Below, one piece after another: positions 1 through 10,773 of a stretch of DNA of 64,000 nucleotides. The stretch is from the NCBI RefSeq assembly GCF_035222375.1, contig NW_026946366.1:2480001-2544000 (forward strand), given 5' to 3'. Positions within the stretch are counted from its first letter, which is position 1; the number at the start of each line of letters is the position of its first letter. Source of the DNA: Podospora pseudocomata. Lineage: Eukaryota; Ascomycota; Sordariomycetes; Sordariales; Podosporaceae. The notes beneath the pieces are model-generated. The model was not told the DNA's origin. It did not search any database and saw only the letters and a list, made by a program, of their open reading frames with translations. The translations under genes and the position numbers were made by a program.

Positions 1-1
1 T

Positions 2-73
2 TTCGTAAAGGTCATTGGCCACGCAGGCAGCCCCGGCTGCATCACCGGCACCATCGTTGATATTGAGAACTAA
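2..73 (+). CDS. 3' end of an unidentified protein-coding gene (partial)
   Basis: Frame 2 is open from the left edge and encodes 23 residues ending GTIVDIEN before a TAA at 71-73. Codons are mostly C-ending (ATC, GGC, ACC, AAC), as in real genes of this window, and a plausible non-coding tail follows. The rest of the gene lies left of the window. Nothing in these residues identifies a family. It could also be chance, because 23 codons is short. Confidence 0.4.
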   Translation, partial: FVKVIGHAGSPGCITGTIVDIEN

Positions 74-1089
74 CTGTAGCTGGAAAGCGACCGTTTATTT
101 AGCGCACCAGAGGTCTTCATAGGAGGAGAGCAATCTCCAGGCGCACCTCTCTGTCGACGGCCGCCCAGTGACGATGGGGGCTCCATCCCCCGTTCTCTGA
201 ACTTGTCCTCGAGAACTTCCTGCTCGGCGGTGTTGTCTGGGTCGGCAGAACCGCCCTCACAAATAAGAGGGGATTGACATCGTCGGGTGGATCTTGGTCC
301 TTCCAAGCGGTGACGGCGCCGTCGGCAACCTGGACCCACAGGAGTATTGAGCTGCTGCTTCATGTCACAAGTCCCGCCGACCCAAGAGACATCGAAGCAC
401 TGGATATCAGTAGTGTGAAGTTTGCTCTATCGGGTAAGATGGCGAGCATGCAGCAGTGGAAATAATGCTCTTCACGCTAAAATCAGGAAAGAAGGAATCA
501 GCTTGATGAAGGCTGGCCGCCGACGTGTGGGGGAAAGCGCTGATGCACGATGTTCAAAATAGACACGTTATGGTTTACCAGCTTTCTCTCCATCTCATCT
601 CACCTTGAGCCATACACATCGTTGAAAATACACCCAGGTATCAAGGGTTGCTTCTATAATCTCGCATTCTTCTTGGAGCCCCTCATTCGCATGACACCCT
701 TTCAAATTGATCAAATGTGAGTATGCCAGGAATCAGTCAGTCACAAGCTAGCAGTTCCCTGACTTGCGCTACATATGATCATTCGTGCCTTCGTCTGCTG
801 TTGATTGCTGCCTGGCAATAAAGCAATTTATGATCATGGCAGGTGCCAGTGCGGGTTGTAGTTGCCATCTTGGACCAGAATTCCCCAGCTAACCAATGAC
901 TGCCAAAGCAAGCAGCTTGCGTGATGTGTGCGAGTGTAGGGAAGGAGCAAAGCGAGCCGAGAGCACTTCAACTCTCCTGTGGTCAATGAGATCGGATTGA
1001 AGGTTGGCTGTTTCACATCTTGGGGCCAAAGCATCGCAACTCAGGCAAAAGACAGGAAAGAAGAATATCATCGACCACCAATCATCAAG
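74..1089. other. Intergenic: tail of left gene and eL43 upstream region
   Basis: No convincing coding signal on either strand. The only ORFs are short and mutually overlapping. The last few hundred bases should hold the promoter and 5' UTR of the eL43 gene at 1090. Confidence 0.5.
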
Positions 1090-1548
1090 ATGTCCAAGCG
1101 CACAAAGAGTACGTATCACCCATCTTCCACCCCATAGGCCTTGCCAACACTTCATAGAAGTCGGGATTGCCGGCAAGTACGGTGTTCGATACGGCGCCTC
1201 ACTCCGAAAGCAGCTCAAGCGCATTGAAACTACTCAACATGCCCGCTACCTCTGGTAACTCCTCCCTTGCTGCCTCTGTCTTCAGACATTTCTTCCTGAC
1301 CATGTTGAAGCCCCTCCTGCGGCAAAAACGCAATCAAGCGGGTTTCCACCGGTATCTGGAAATGCAATGGGTGCAGTAAGACTGTGACTGGAGGTGCCTA
1401 CCTTCTCTCGTAAGTTGAGCTCTCACTTGGGCAAGGAGAAACGGGCAGCCAGGACTTTGCTGATGAATCTGCTCAAAGGACACCTGCTGCAACAACGACT
1501 CGTTCAACGCTTCATCGGCTCCGCGACCTCAAGGAAGGAAAGGTTTGA
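1090..1548 (+). CDS. rpl43: 60S ribosomal protein eL43 (L37A/L43), four exons
   Basis: Inferred exons are 1090-1108, 1158-1254, 1311-1409 and 1479-1548. They encode 94 residues starting MSKRTKKVG. The introns are 49, 56 and 69 nt with donors GTACGT, GTAACT and GTAAGT. The protein carries the eL43 signatures [13 protein letters not shown] and QHARY, a zinc ribbon made of CPSC and CNGC, then GIWKC, TVTGGAY and STPAA. eL43 is a zinc-ribbon protein of the large ribosomal subunit, normally about 92 residues, so the length fits. It differs from the usual CTFCGK ribbon start (CPSCGK here) and ends DLKEGKV rather than the common EIAEV-like tail. It may therefore be a divergent paralogue or simply the lineage's copy. 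No single ORF reveals the gene because each exon is under 100 nt. Family is very secure; exact exon edges are inferred. Confidence 0.9.
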
Positions 1549-4020
1549 TATGTCTCAACCCCCATGATGGAAAGAACATGTGGTCGGATGCTTGATCATG
1601 GCCGTGTTGGGGATGATTTTGTTTTGGCCCTCGGCACCGGGTTCCATGTCAGGTAGTGCACTGACTTCAAATGAATGGAAGAATATTGCGTGAACTGTGC
1701 CAGCCGGAGCTAATCGATGTATGGTTCACGGTCCAGACATAACTGCAATGTCCTTGATCATCGAGCTATCCTCGGTTTGGCATGCGCGTGAAAAGGAACT
1801 TTGGTTGTAACCTCTTGAACGTGCATACAGCTGCAGGTATTTTGCTCAGCCTGATTCTGCGTGCCAACCGCTAATGCATGGCCTTATACGAGCCATTTGA
1901 ATTTGTTTGTTTGCTCTGATATCCGAGATCTTGCATGAATCACAGCACAATCGGGATGGTGATGGTTGAGTCCCGCCAAGCGCCCATTGACACACAAGAA
2001 AGCCCGTTGGCTTCCCTTGGGCCTGGGGATAACAACGTTTTCACAAGATCCCGCCTGATGTTGGATATGATCTGAGTCACGGTGGAGTTTTCATCAGATC
2101 GCAGCTTTCAAGCCTGTGCCAAGTTGCAAGAACGGGAGCTGCCGATGCAGGAGATCTGTAACTATTCTGAGCAAGAATAGACAGCCGATCGGAACTGTCA
2201 AACAAAGGTACCGGCAGCTTGGTCAGGTGCGGCTCCGATCCGAACCCCACCCCCGGGCTGGCGGCTATCTTAATGTTTCGCTTGACCAACGCTTGCCTTG
2301 ATGGTGTAGGGTGCTCACAGACAGGCAAAAAAAGACAGGCTGGCAGATGGATCTGCCCCGTGCGCTGGTGACAACTTCCACATGTGATCCAACCAGTGAT
2401 ATCGATCTCTTGTGCGGCAGTTTCCCGCTTGGTGCGCTTGTGTCAATGCTTGGGAGATGGGAGGTAGCCTGGAATCGGAAAGTCGGAGATGTGGTTGTAG
2501 GGAAGGAGAGCAGTGGTGGCCTCCGCTCTCATTAACAGCGGAGCAAATAAGCCGCCCATGAATTGGTTAGCATCTCCTTTCTCACCCAACCTTCCAACGC
2601 CTCCTCAAACATCTCCGTGGTACTTTCACGAATATCCGTCGTGTTCAGCGGAGAGAGAAGTCCGAAGCAAGTGACACGACAGGCCCAACTCCGCTTGTTC
2701 CCGATCATGCTTCAACGCCAGTGGTTCAGGAGGGTAGTGGTGCGTATGATAGATTTGGAAGCTGCAGAGCATCGACGATCGTGATGGCATCTTCCCCTGA
2801 TCCCCCTGATGTCAACATCCAACTGGCCAAGGCAACAACACATTGCCTCCACGGATGACCAACGCTTGGGATTGTCATTGGAGCTTCAACCAACACGTGT
2901 ACCGTCGGCTTTAGAACTTGACTCCATAGGAATATCTTAGTGCCCTTTCAACTTGATTGATGCTCCTCGGCTCAATGCTTCGTTTCAAAGGCCGCAGCGC
3001 GGGGCAGGAGCCGGCCGATTGTTGTTGACTTGTTTGTTCTCCCCGCAAAGAAGCAGCAAAAGTGGTGACGTATTTTTGCATTGTCAGGTTGGAGTTGGCC
3101 AATTGTGGGTCATCTTGGCAGCGAAAGAGCCCCTCTTGCGTCACCGACAAGGACCCAAAGAAGCTTTTGGGCTGACTGGGGCTAATCCGCTAATCCGCTT
3201 TGGGTTGCTCTAGAACGTCACTTGGAGATTTAGGGCAACCGTTGCAAAACACCCAGACTGGCAGGAGCAGTTAAAGAAGTGAAGTTTGTCTGAGAAGGCT
3301 GAAGTGCAGATTTTGAGGATATCAGCCTTCAAGATACAGTTCAGACCGTAAACATTTACAATCTTCCAACTGACAGTTACCAAAATGTTCCCATAGTTCA
3401 TTAACGATCTAGATGCATGACCCTGTAGACATCAAACTGGTCAACAGTAGGACGAGTCCCCAATTGTGCTATACTATTCATGCTTCTGCTAGCAATTGGG
3501 TAATGCAGTTTCAAAGGACCTCACAAGCCCCACAGGCCTGAGCCACAATGTGCACCTACCTTAAATGGAGAGGCCACAACGGCTGGTCAACTGGTAACTG
3601 ACGTCATGGCCTCCTGAACGCGCGGTTGTCGCGGAGGGGTGGGGTAGTTTGTCTGAACTTACGTGTACTTGCCTCTTTGATGGCTGCAAACGCAAGGCCA
3701 TCCGATCCGTACTTGCCTGCAATAGCTAGACAAGGGCCGAATTAACGCAGGAACAGCGGAATCATGTGAAGGAAGTAGCTACGTCATAGGAGCTTCTCCT
3801 CCGTCACACCCCTCTGATGCCTTCCAGGAGTCAGTCAAGCCAGAGATTTGCAAGCGGGCCAGACCCCCCATCGGTTGTGTATATAATCTCCCATCTTCCA
3901 CCTCCCAGAGCTATTTTATTTCTTCCATCATCAAACAACTCTAGCAGACAATCAACCACTACACTCTACAAACAACTTTCACACTCAAACAAACAACTTT
4001 CACCACCTACAACTATCACA
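1549..4020. other. Intergenic with grg-1 promoter at its right end
   Basis: No coding gene recognised over about 2.5 kb. ORFs are short and unconserved in appearance. The right end (about 3600-4020) is the grg-1 promoter and 5' UTR, with a TATA box and a C/A-rich leader. Confidence 0.5.
3880..3887 (+). promoter_or_regulatory. TATA box of the grg-1 homologue
   Basis: TATATAAT lies 133 nt upstream of the grg-1 ATG and is followed by a CA/CT-rich leader, as expected for a strongly expressed, inducible fungal gene. It sits inside an upstream in-frame reading frame that starts at 3817, which argues that the ATG at 4021 is the true start. Confidence 0.65.
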
Positions 4021-4293
4021 ATGGAGACCATCAAGAACGCCGGCAACTTCGTCGCTGACAAGGTCAACGCTGCCACCTCTGAGGCTTCCAAGACGACCAA
4101 CAAGGAGGTCGCCAAGGACTCCAACGCTAGCACCGGCACTCGGTAAGCATCTCTCCCTTCTCTCCTCATTACTTGGCATCCAATTAACACCCTCAACAGT
4201 CTCGACGCTGCTGGCAATGCCATCTCCGACAAGTTTGACGAGAAGAAGCACGAGGCCTCCGCTGAGACCAACAAGCAGAAGGCTACCCACTAA
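4021..4293 (+). CDS. grg-1: Glucose-repressible / clock-controlled small protein (grg-1/ccg-1 family)
   Basis: Two exons (4021-4142 and 4200-4293) separated by a 57-nt intron (GTAAGC...CAG) encode 71 residues, the usual length of the family. The protein starts METIKNAGNFVADKV, carries TNKEVAKD and ends NKQKATH. It is highly charged, lacks cysteine and is predicted to be helical and hydrophilic, resembling LEA or stress-type proteins. In Neurospora the homologue is among the most abundant transcripts, induced on glucose loss and by the circadian clock; its biochemical role is unclear. The TATA box at 3880 and the C/A-rich leader support strong regulated transcription. An in-frame upstream ATG at 3817 is rejected because it precedes the TATA box. 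Confidence 0.9.
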
Positions 4294-5036
4294 GTGCCTT
4301 TCACTATCTCAATAACCGCCTTCTGACACCTTCAACCGCTCATCATTGACGACATCGACCACTGTTTCTTTCGGGCTGGGAGAGACTTGATCACAATGGG
4401 TTGGTTTTGGACATCATGGGGTGATTGATGGGAGGACTTTTGGGGCAAGGATTTCCGTTTCTTTAGGGGACAGTGGATTTCGGGAAGGAGGATTAGCATT
4501 TTAATACCCCCGACTACTAGCTCGGTAGCTTGATAGTCAACCTCGCTTCTTACCCATACTTTTTTGTGCCTTTTGCTGTGCTTGGTGATGTGACTTGTTC
4601 TGTGCCTCTCTGCCGACATCTTTCTTGCTGTGAATTTGCAGAGTTATTGGTAAAATCCACGCTTTGAATCGAGAATGCTTCTATCTATCGCATGATAGTC
4701 AAAAATTCAGAGAGTAGTATTCCTGCTTCCACAACGTTGATATCAGCCAATTCCAGAACATCTTGAGCTGTTCAGCATGAAGTCAAGTGGAGAAAGTTTG
4801 CCCCATATCCATTAGACAGGTAGACCCCTGGCGATGGTATCCAATCCCAACCCAGAATCCGGGGTCGGAGACAGCCGTAGTCAGGCTTGGCACCAAGCAG
4901 GTGTGACATGGGGTATCACCACCGAAAATTAATTTTACTCTTGAACGCGACGTGCAAACTCGCGGCGATTTTTCCCCCAGCTTCTTCACCACTTTGAAAG
5001 TCAATCGACCGGTCAATACAGCGCCAAATCACAGCC
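4294..5036. other. Intergenic: grg-1 3' UTR and promoter of the EBP-like gene
   Basis: No coding gene seen. The left part is presumably the grg-1 3' UTR; the right part is the upstream region of the EBP-like gene at 5037. Confidence 0.5.
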
Positions 5037-5927
5037 ATGGACTTCTCGACACACTCGTCGCCCTCGGGCGCCGAGCCCCTTACCTTTATAGAAATGATCG
5101 ACCAGACGACCATCATCTCGCTGCTCTCGACACTCGCGATCCTGTTCACGGCGCTGGGGATTTCGAAACTGGTGTTGGACAAGCACACTCCGGGGAGGCT
5201 GAGGTTCCTGTTTGTCTGGCATGCGTTTGACGCGCTGATCCACTTCATACTGGAGGGGAGTTTTGTGTGGCACTGCCTGTTCAGCAGCACGTCGGTGAGG
5301 GAGGTGAAGGGGGATTACTTCCCGACGCCGTATTATTATTTGGGGCAGGACCAAAAGGGACGGGTTTGGGGCTCGCAGGCGGCTGTTGGGCAGGAGGGGT
5401 ATTTGGGTGCTATGGCGCAGTTGTGGATGGTGTATGCCAAGGCTGATAGGAGGTGGGCGGGGGTTGATTTGGCGACATTGAGTATTGAGATTATTACGGT
5501 TGTTTTTGGGGGTGTGATGGCGGTGTTGGTTTGTTGGGATTTGGCGAGGAAGAATGTGGCTAGGGGGAACTTGGCTAGTGAGTATATTCTCGGGGGAGGT
5601 GGAGGTGAGGAAGGGAGGATTGCTAATGGGAGATATAGTGATCATTCTTGCGACGGCCGAGTTGTATGGTGGGTATATGACTTTTATGCCGGAATGGTTG
5701 AGCGGGAGCGCCAACTTGGATACGAGCAACTTTATGTACAAGTGGATCTTCTTGGCCTTTTTCAATGTAAGCTGTTTGATGGCGATGTCGTGGGGGGGAG
5801 GTTGCTAACGGTTTGATAGGGCCTTTGGGTGGTTATCCCTCTGTATGCCATCTACGTGGCTGGAGCGGACATTTACGACGCTATCTGGGTCAGGTCTATT
5901 GTTGAGGAGCAGAAGAAGGACGAGTAA
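5037..5927 (+). CDS. EBP-type sterol delta8-delta7 isomerase-like membrane protein (EXPERA domain)
   Basis: Three exons (5037-5577, 5639-5766, 5820-5927) give 258 residues. The introns are 61 nt (GTGAGT, branch CTAAT) and 53 nt (GTAAGC). Four or five hydrophobic segments are visible. The EBP core is recognisable: IHFILEG (His69, Glu73), AQLWMVYAKAD near 127, SIEIITVVFGG (Glu151), ELYGGYM and FFNGLWVVIPLY near the end. In animal EBP the His and two Glu at these places form the sterol isomerase site in the ER membrane. About 30 extra residues (roughly 85-118) sit between helix 2 and the AQLW motif compared with the human protein. Fungi normally carry out this step with the unrelated Erg2, so the true substrate here is uncertain. 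The C-terminus EEQKKDE is not a standard ER signal. Confidence 0.85.
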
Positions 5928-8612
5928 AGCGTGCGATGAGAAGGGCGGTGGTTCGTGGAGAACGATGATATACGTTGAGGGGTTGATACATCATTATCTA
6001 ATGACTGATGTTTGATGCTGTGAAGAGTTGGGGGGAGCTGGTATATGGGTATAATGAAATTGCGAACTGTAGGTACGACATGGCTGTAGGAATGAACAAA
6101 ATGCATATAGTTGATGCTTTGGGCTTTGTTGAGGGAGCCCTGAACCCAGCCAGAAATCTCATGAGAACCTCGCTGCAAAACCAGGTTCGCCAGGCACATC
6201 ATAACACATCACGATCATACAAGTCGATATCCTTGGCCAGCATCAATAGCTGGAGCGCATCAAAGCCAGCCAGCCCCATGTCAGCCACATGCATGGCGGA
6301 TCCCACGTTGGTGACAGACGTGTGGCGTTGATGCTACAGACTAAACCGGAAAGTTGGGTGGCCCTCCGCAAAGCAGAGCCTGTAGCATACCCCCTTTTTC
6401 ATTTCGGAATTCTAGACTTCCAGCTTCCTCTACCCACCAGACCGTAACCCATGACAATGGTGGAGTCTAGAGCGGCTGGGAACTCGTGTCAAGCTTCATC
6501 CAGCCTGGGCAAGCTCGGCATCCTGCTGACCCTGCTCGCTTCCTGTTGTACCTTATCGTCCTTCAAGAGAGTCTAGAATTGCGAGATAGCTACCGACCCG
6601 CGAAAAACAAGGCGAATAAAGTTCCTAACCTCCGAGTCCGAGGGAGCTAGCAGGAGCAAGACTTTGGTTATCGACTTCTGCCAAGCTCTGTATTTCAATC
6701 TAGGTAGGGCTGGAGCAAGTTGTAAAGCTCGCCTGTTGGCATAGGGGCCACTAACGAGCATCATTTTCAACGATCTTCCGACGGTGTCGATACGAGGCAT
6801 GTCGCCTTATCTGCTTGCTACCTTCCCCGCAATGATGTTCGCAAGGCATGGCTGGCTTTCAAAGGAATCCATCGTGGGATCTCTTATCTCAGTTTTGGAA
6901 GTTATGGGGGAGGGGGAAAGGCCAAGTGAAGTCCCTTGTCGGGTGACACGAGGGTGATGGGATGACCGCAACCTGATACATGCTCTGCTTCAGGGGATGC
7001 GAGGGGTGGGTGACAACGGACGATGGTCGATGGAATTGAAAGAAGCTTTTATTGTGGGTGCTGAGGGGAGGAAACATAGGACAGATGGGACTGAGTGCAT
7101 CGTTAAACCTTGATAGCTGGTGATGATCGATCGGGATCGATGTTGTGGTGGACTGATGCACTTTCATGACTGGCCTTGAGGACTGAGGTCAGTAAGAAGG
7201 CTCATTGCAAATGACAAAACTAGTGATGACTGAGACTGAATTGATATTATGCTAGGGTCTGTGGGCATGAAAAGCAAAGCAGTCTATCTTTGGACAGGCT
7301 GTATTGATGGTGGGAGGCTATCCAGAGAACAGGCTGGATGGGCCGTGAAGATCTCCAAGCAGTGGAAGGAGTGTCGTTGACTTGCACAGATCGCATGTCT
7401 CTCGGTTTGATCCGCAGCAGGGGTTGGCCCTGCCTTTTCAGGAGTCTTGGCATGTCACTCAAGAGCTGCGGGTGGTGGAGCTTTGACCAGTTTGCGGCTC
7501 TTGCGGCGACTCCGGATGGACCAGGGGGCCTCGCTAGTGCAGAAGACGAAACTGGGGGTTGTCACGAAACTGCCTCAACCCCACGTCGCGACAATGCCTC
7601 GCTGCACTCATCACAGCACAATTCGAGCTCTTTGCCCGCCCACAGCGAGAGAGTTGAGCTTGGGCCCCGAGCCGAATCAATGGCTTTCCTTTGCATCCCA
7701 GCACAGGGTGCTCGCTTTTGCCACGCCAAGGTTGCTATCACGACGAGCTCTGGAAGGCAAACACTGGATAGCAGCTCAAGTTCAGGTTGAGTTCTTCTGC
7801 CCCTACCTCAAGATACCATAGCTAGAAACAGTTCTCTAGGCAATGACTGGTCCCAACATCTCGATAAACGACCGTCTCTGTGGCCTCTGGGGGAAGACAA
7901 TGACACCCTGAGCAGGATGGGATGGCCTCCCGTCTGGCCATCAGCCACCTTCAAGGGCCAAGATCGCTTTCTGCCTGAGCGGCCGCACTTGAGTTGCCAT
8001 CTCTCCTGGGGATTTGAAGATGCCCAGCCTACACCCCTGCTCGGTTGTATCCTGTCCGGGAGGGGACCGTCCCAAGCTCTCGTCAACGTTTGCCGTCTCT
8101 TCGACAACCTGAACGGGAGAGCACATGGTGCTCTGTCCCCATTTTCATGCACCGATGTCTCCCCTTCAGCACCCTGCTTCTTCTGGAAGAGACCCGCGGT
8201 CTGCAAGTGTCTGTCTGCCGTTCTTTGCCTTGGTTGGATTGGCCCATTCATCAGCCCTGGTCCCTGTTTCTATTCCCAGTCGAGGGCAAGCAGCAAGTGC
8301 TGGGTGCTCAGGGACTGTTTCGTCTGGCCCGTGGTTGTGCTCAAGGTGTGCCCACCCCTGCCGAACAGACGGGCTTACGAGAGTGGAATGCGGGATGGCA
8401 GGATACCATTACACTCTTGCTTCATCCATCTGTTTGTCTTGATTTGTTCCTTTTTCTCCCCCTTCGCTTCTTCACCACACATCGGCCGGCGCCGTGTTTA
8501 CGACCTCGACGACGTGGATTAGATGACTTAACGACGGACGGATTCAAGGGCACTGCTACGGCATTCTCGCCATCGCCGACCTCGTGGATAGACAGACACC
8601 GACAGAGCCCAA
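5928..8612. other. Intergenic with pyrimidine-rich leader of the 7TM gene
   Basis: No gene recognised. From about 7800 to 8612 three forward frames stay open over long overlapping stretches because the strand is poor in A. This looks like a long C/T-rich 5' leader or promoter of the 7TM gene rather than coding sequence. Upstream ORFs overlap the 7TM start codon. Confidence 0.45.
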
Positions 8613-10773
8613 ATGTCGCCACTCGCGTTGGTAGATGAGGTGATTGCCTCGTGGTTGCAGTCGCGGGACGACACGGGGACGATGCCGCAGAACAACTTCA
8701 ACAGGACAGGAACCAACACCTTCCAGACGGCTCGGAACCAAACCACCACACAGCAGATGTTCTTCAACGAACTACGATTCGCCGCTGCCAGATCCATTCG
8801 AACATCGACCATCATTTTAGCTTCTTTTAATATTATTGCTTCTTTTGCGACCGCCGTGGGGATCCTGGTTGATTCGTATTTCAGGGAAAGGCGGAACAAC
8901 AGGTCATACAGGTTCAAGCGGAATGGCTTCAACTTTGTGCCCGAAGGCGAGATCTATCCGCTCATTTTATCAATTGGAATTTTCATTCAAAGCTTGGTCT
9001 TTGCCGGCGCTCAGTCGACTGGCCTCGACGGACTTTTTGGCACGGGATGCACTATGATGGCATTGGTCATGTTGCCTGGTGAGAAGAAACCTTGGTCTCA
9101 GATGAGTAGGTTGGAATTACGCTTGCTGACATTTACCAGCTGTGTTCCTGGCGCCTTTTATTCAGCTTGTCTTTGGTGTAGAGTTGACGTTGAGGGCACT
9201 TCGAAAGGAGTTGTTTGCCCCACGGGGGAAATGGAATGTGTCGATTTGCTCAGCACTTGTTGGGCTGTTTACACTTGCCATGTTTCTGGTTGCCGACTTT
9301 GACCAGTCTCCAAACTTTTGCTTAACCTCGCTCTTTTGGTTTGTTGCTCACTACTCGACGGCATGCTTTGGGCTTCTGACGGCCATTGCCTCGGTACTTA
9401 TTATCTGCACTGTGGTGATCTTCATCAAGCTACACAGCAGCATTCAGATCGAGGTGACAGCTCGCGTGGCGGCCTCGAGGATGGTTTATTACCTGGCATT
9501 GGGAGCCATCTCGATTGTAAGTTAATCCATGTGATTTTGATCAGAACCAGTTGCTCACCTCTATCAGTGCTTCATGTTGCCATATTTCTACGTTTTGACC
9601 TTTCTGAACCGGCGAGGCCAGAACAACAATTCTCTCAATCTTTCAATGGTTGCTGCGGTGGTGGCAAACATATCCGGACTCATGAATGGCGGGCTTTACC
9701 TGTTCTTGAAGTCAAACACCATTTCGACCATTGGACCTAGGGACAAAATCGGCGAGTACGAGAACCGCAGGGCCAGATACAAGATTGAGCGGCGCTATAC
9801 CATGGACGACGCAGACTCGGAATTCGGATTCGATGAGGATTTCAAAAAATACAAGACGGCCGCTGATCTTCGCAGGATGGATAGCGAAGAGACTCTGACG
9901 GCCTACGAGAAAGAGGAGATGGTGGATGCTAAGAGCATGCGCAGCGTGAGGCCACCTTCCACCATCTACGGTCGACGAGGCCCTGCGTCCATTCGCTCCT
10001 TCCGCTCCAACAGATTGATGTCTGCGGCATCCAACGTGTTCATGCCGAAAGCGCCAGAACGAGCCCGTGTTTCGAACGCAGCCGGTGGGCACATGAGAAA
10101 GCGCTCCAACTACTCATTATTTCCTAACAAGAACTCCGGCGCCAAGTCGTCACTTACCTTCCTTCCTGCCACCACATACTCACCCAACAACAACGACAAC
10201 CTCAAACCACCACCCTCGATGGGCAACCTTGCCGCCTTCCGCCACCGCAGAGACTCGTCTCTTATCTCATCAGCGACGGTTCAGATCGGACTCAGATTCT
10301 CCTCTGTCGACGATATCCCACCAGTAGCCCAAACAGTCGTCACAGTTCAGGACCCTCATGTGTACAACTTGGAGTGCCCCAACGTAGTCAAGGAGCTTCA
10401 AGCCAAGGGCATCAATGTTCAGCTCAAGCGTCCCGTGGGCTTGGACTCGGGAGCCTCGACACCAACCGGCTCGATGAAAGAAGGGTCTCCTACAAGTCCG
10501 GGCCGAAGTCCAGTCAAGGATGCGAAGATGAAGACGCTGCCGCCTGTGCCGAGACCCATGATTGACACCCAGTCTGTAACGCCGGCACCACCATCTCAGG
10601 AGATCACCCTGAGCCCCAGTGTCTACAGCCCACAAAGCCCCAGCAATGCCAAACTCGTCCCTCCAGCTAAGCCGGCTACCAACCCACGGAGTCCCCCGAT
10701 GGTACCACCACCACGACGAACAGGCGAGACGACACCACCTCCTGTGGCGGATGGAAAGAATGCCTGGATATAG
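8613..10773 (+). CDS. Seven-transmembrane receptor-like protein with long cytoplasmic tail
   Basis: Three exons (8613-9078, 9140-9516, 9568-10773) encode 682 residues. The introns are 61 nt (GTGAGA, branch CTGAC) and 51 nt (GTAAGT). After a polar N-terminus with NQT and NRT glycosylation sites come seven hydrophobic segments: roughly 66-92, 112-137, 146-176, 189-211, 220-255, 268-292 and 303-327. The remaining 350 or so residues are hydrophilic, rich in Ser, Pro and basic residues, and look phosphorylatable (SPTSPGRSP, repeated PPS and PPR runs). The topology is that of a G-protein-coupled receptor with an intracellular tail. I see no CFEM, PQ-loop or RGS domain and cannot assign it to a named GPR class. 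A long C/T-rich leader precedes it. Ligand and coupling are unknown. Confidence 0.8.

Noticed and set aside
3817-4020. N-terminal extension of the grg-1 protein from an upstream in-frame ATG
   Set aside because: It would start before the TATA box; family members start at METIKN-like sequence.
7917-8638. ORFs of 201 and 197 codons upstream of the 7TM gene
   Set aside because: They overlap in different frames, lack protein-like composition and owe their length to A-poor sequence.
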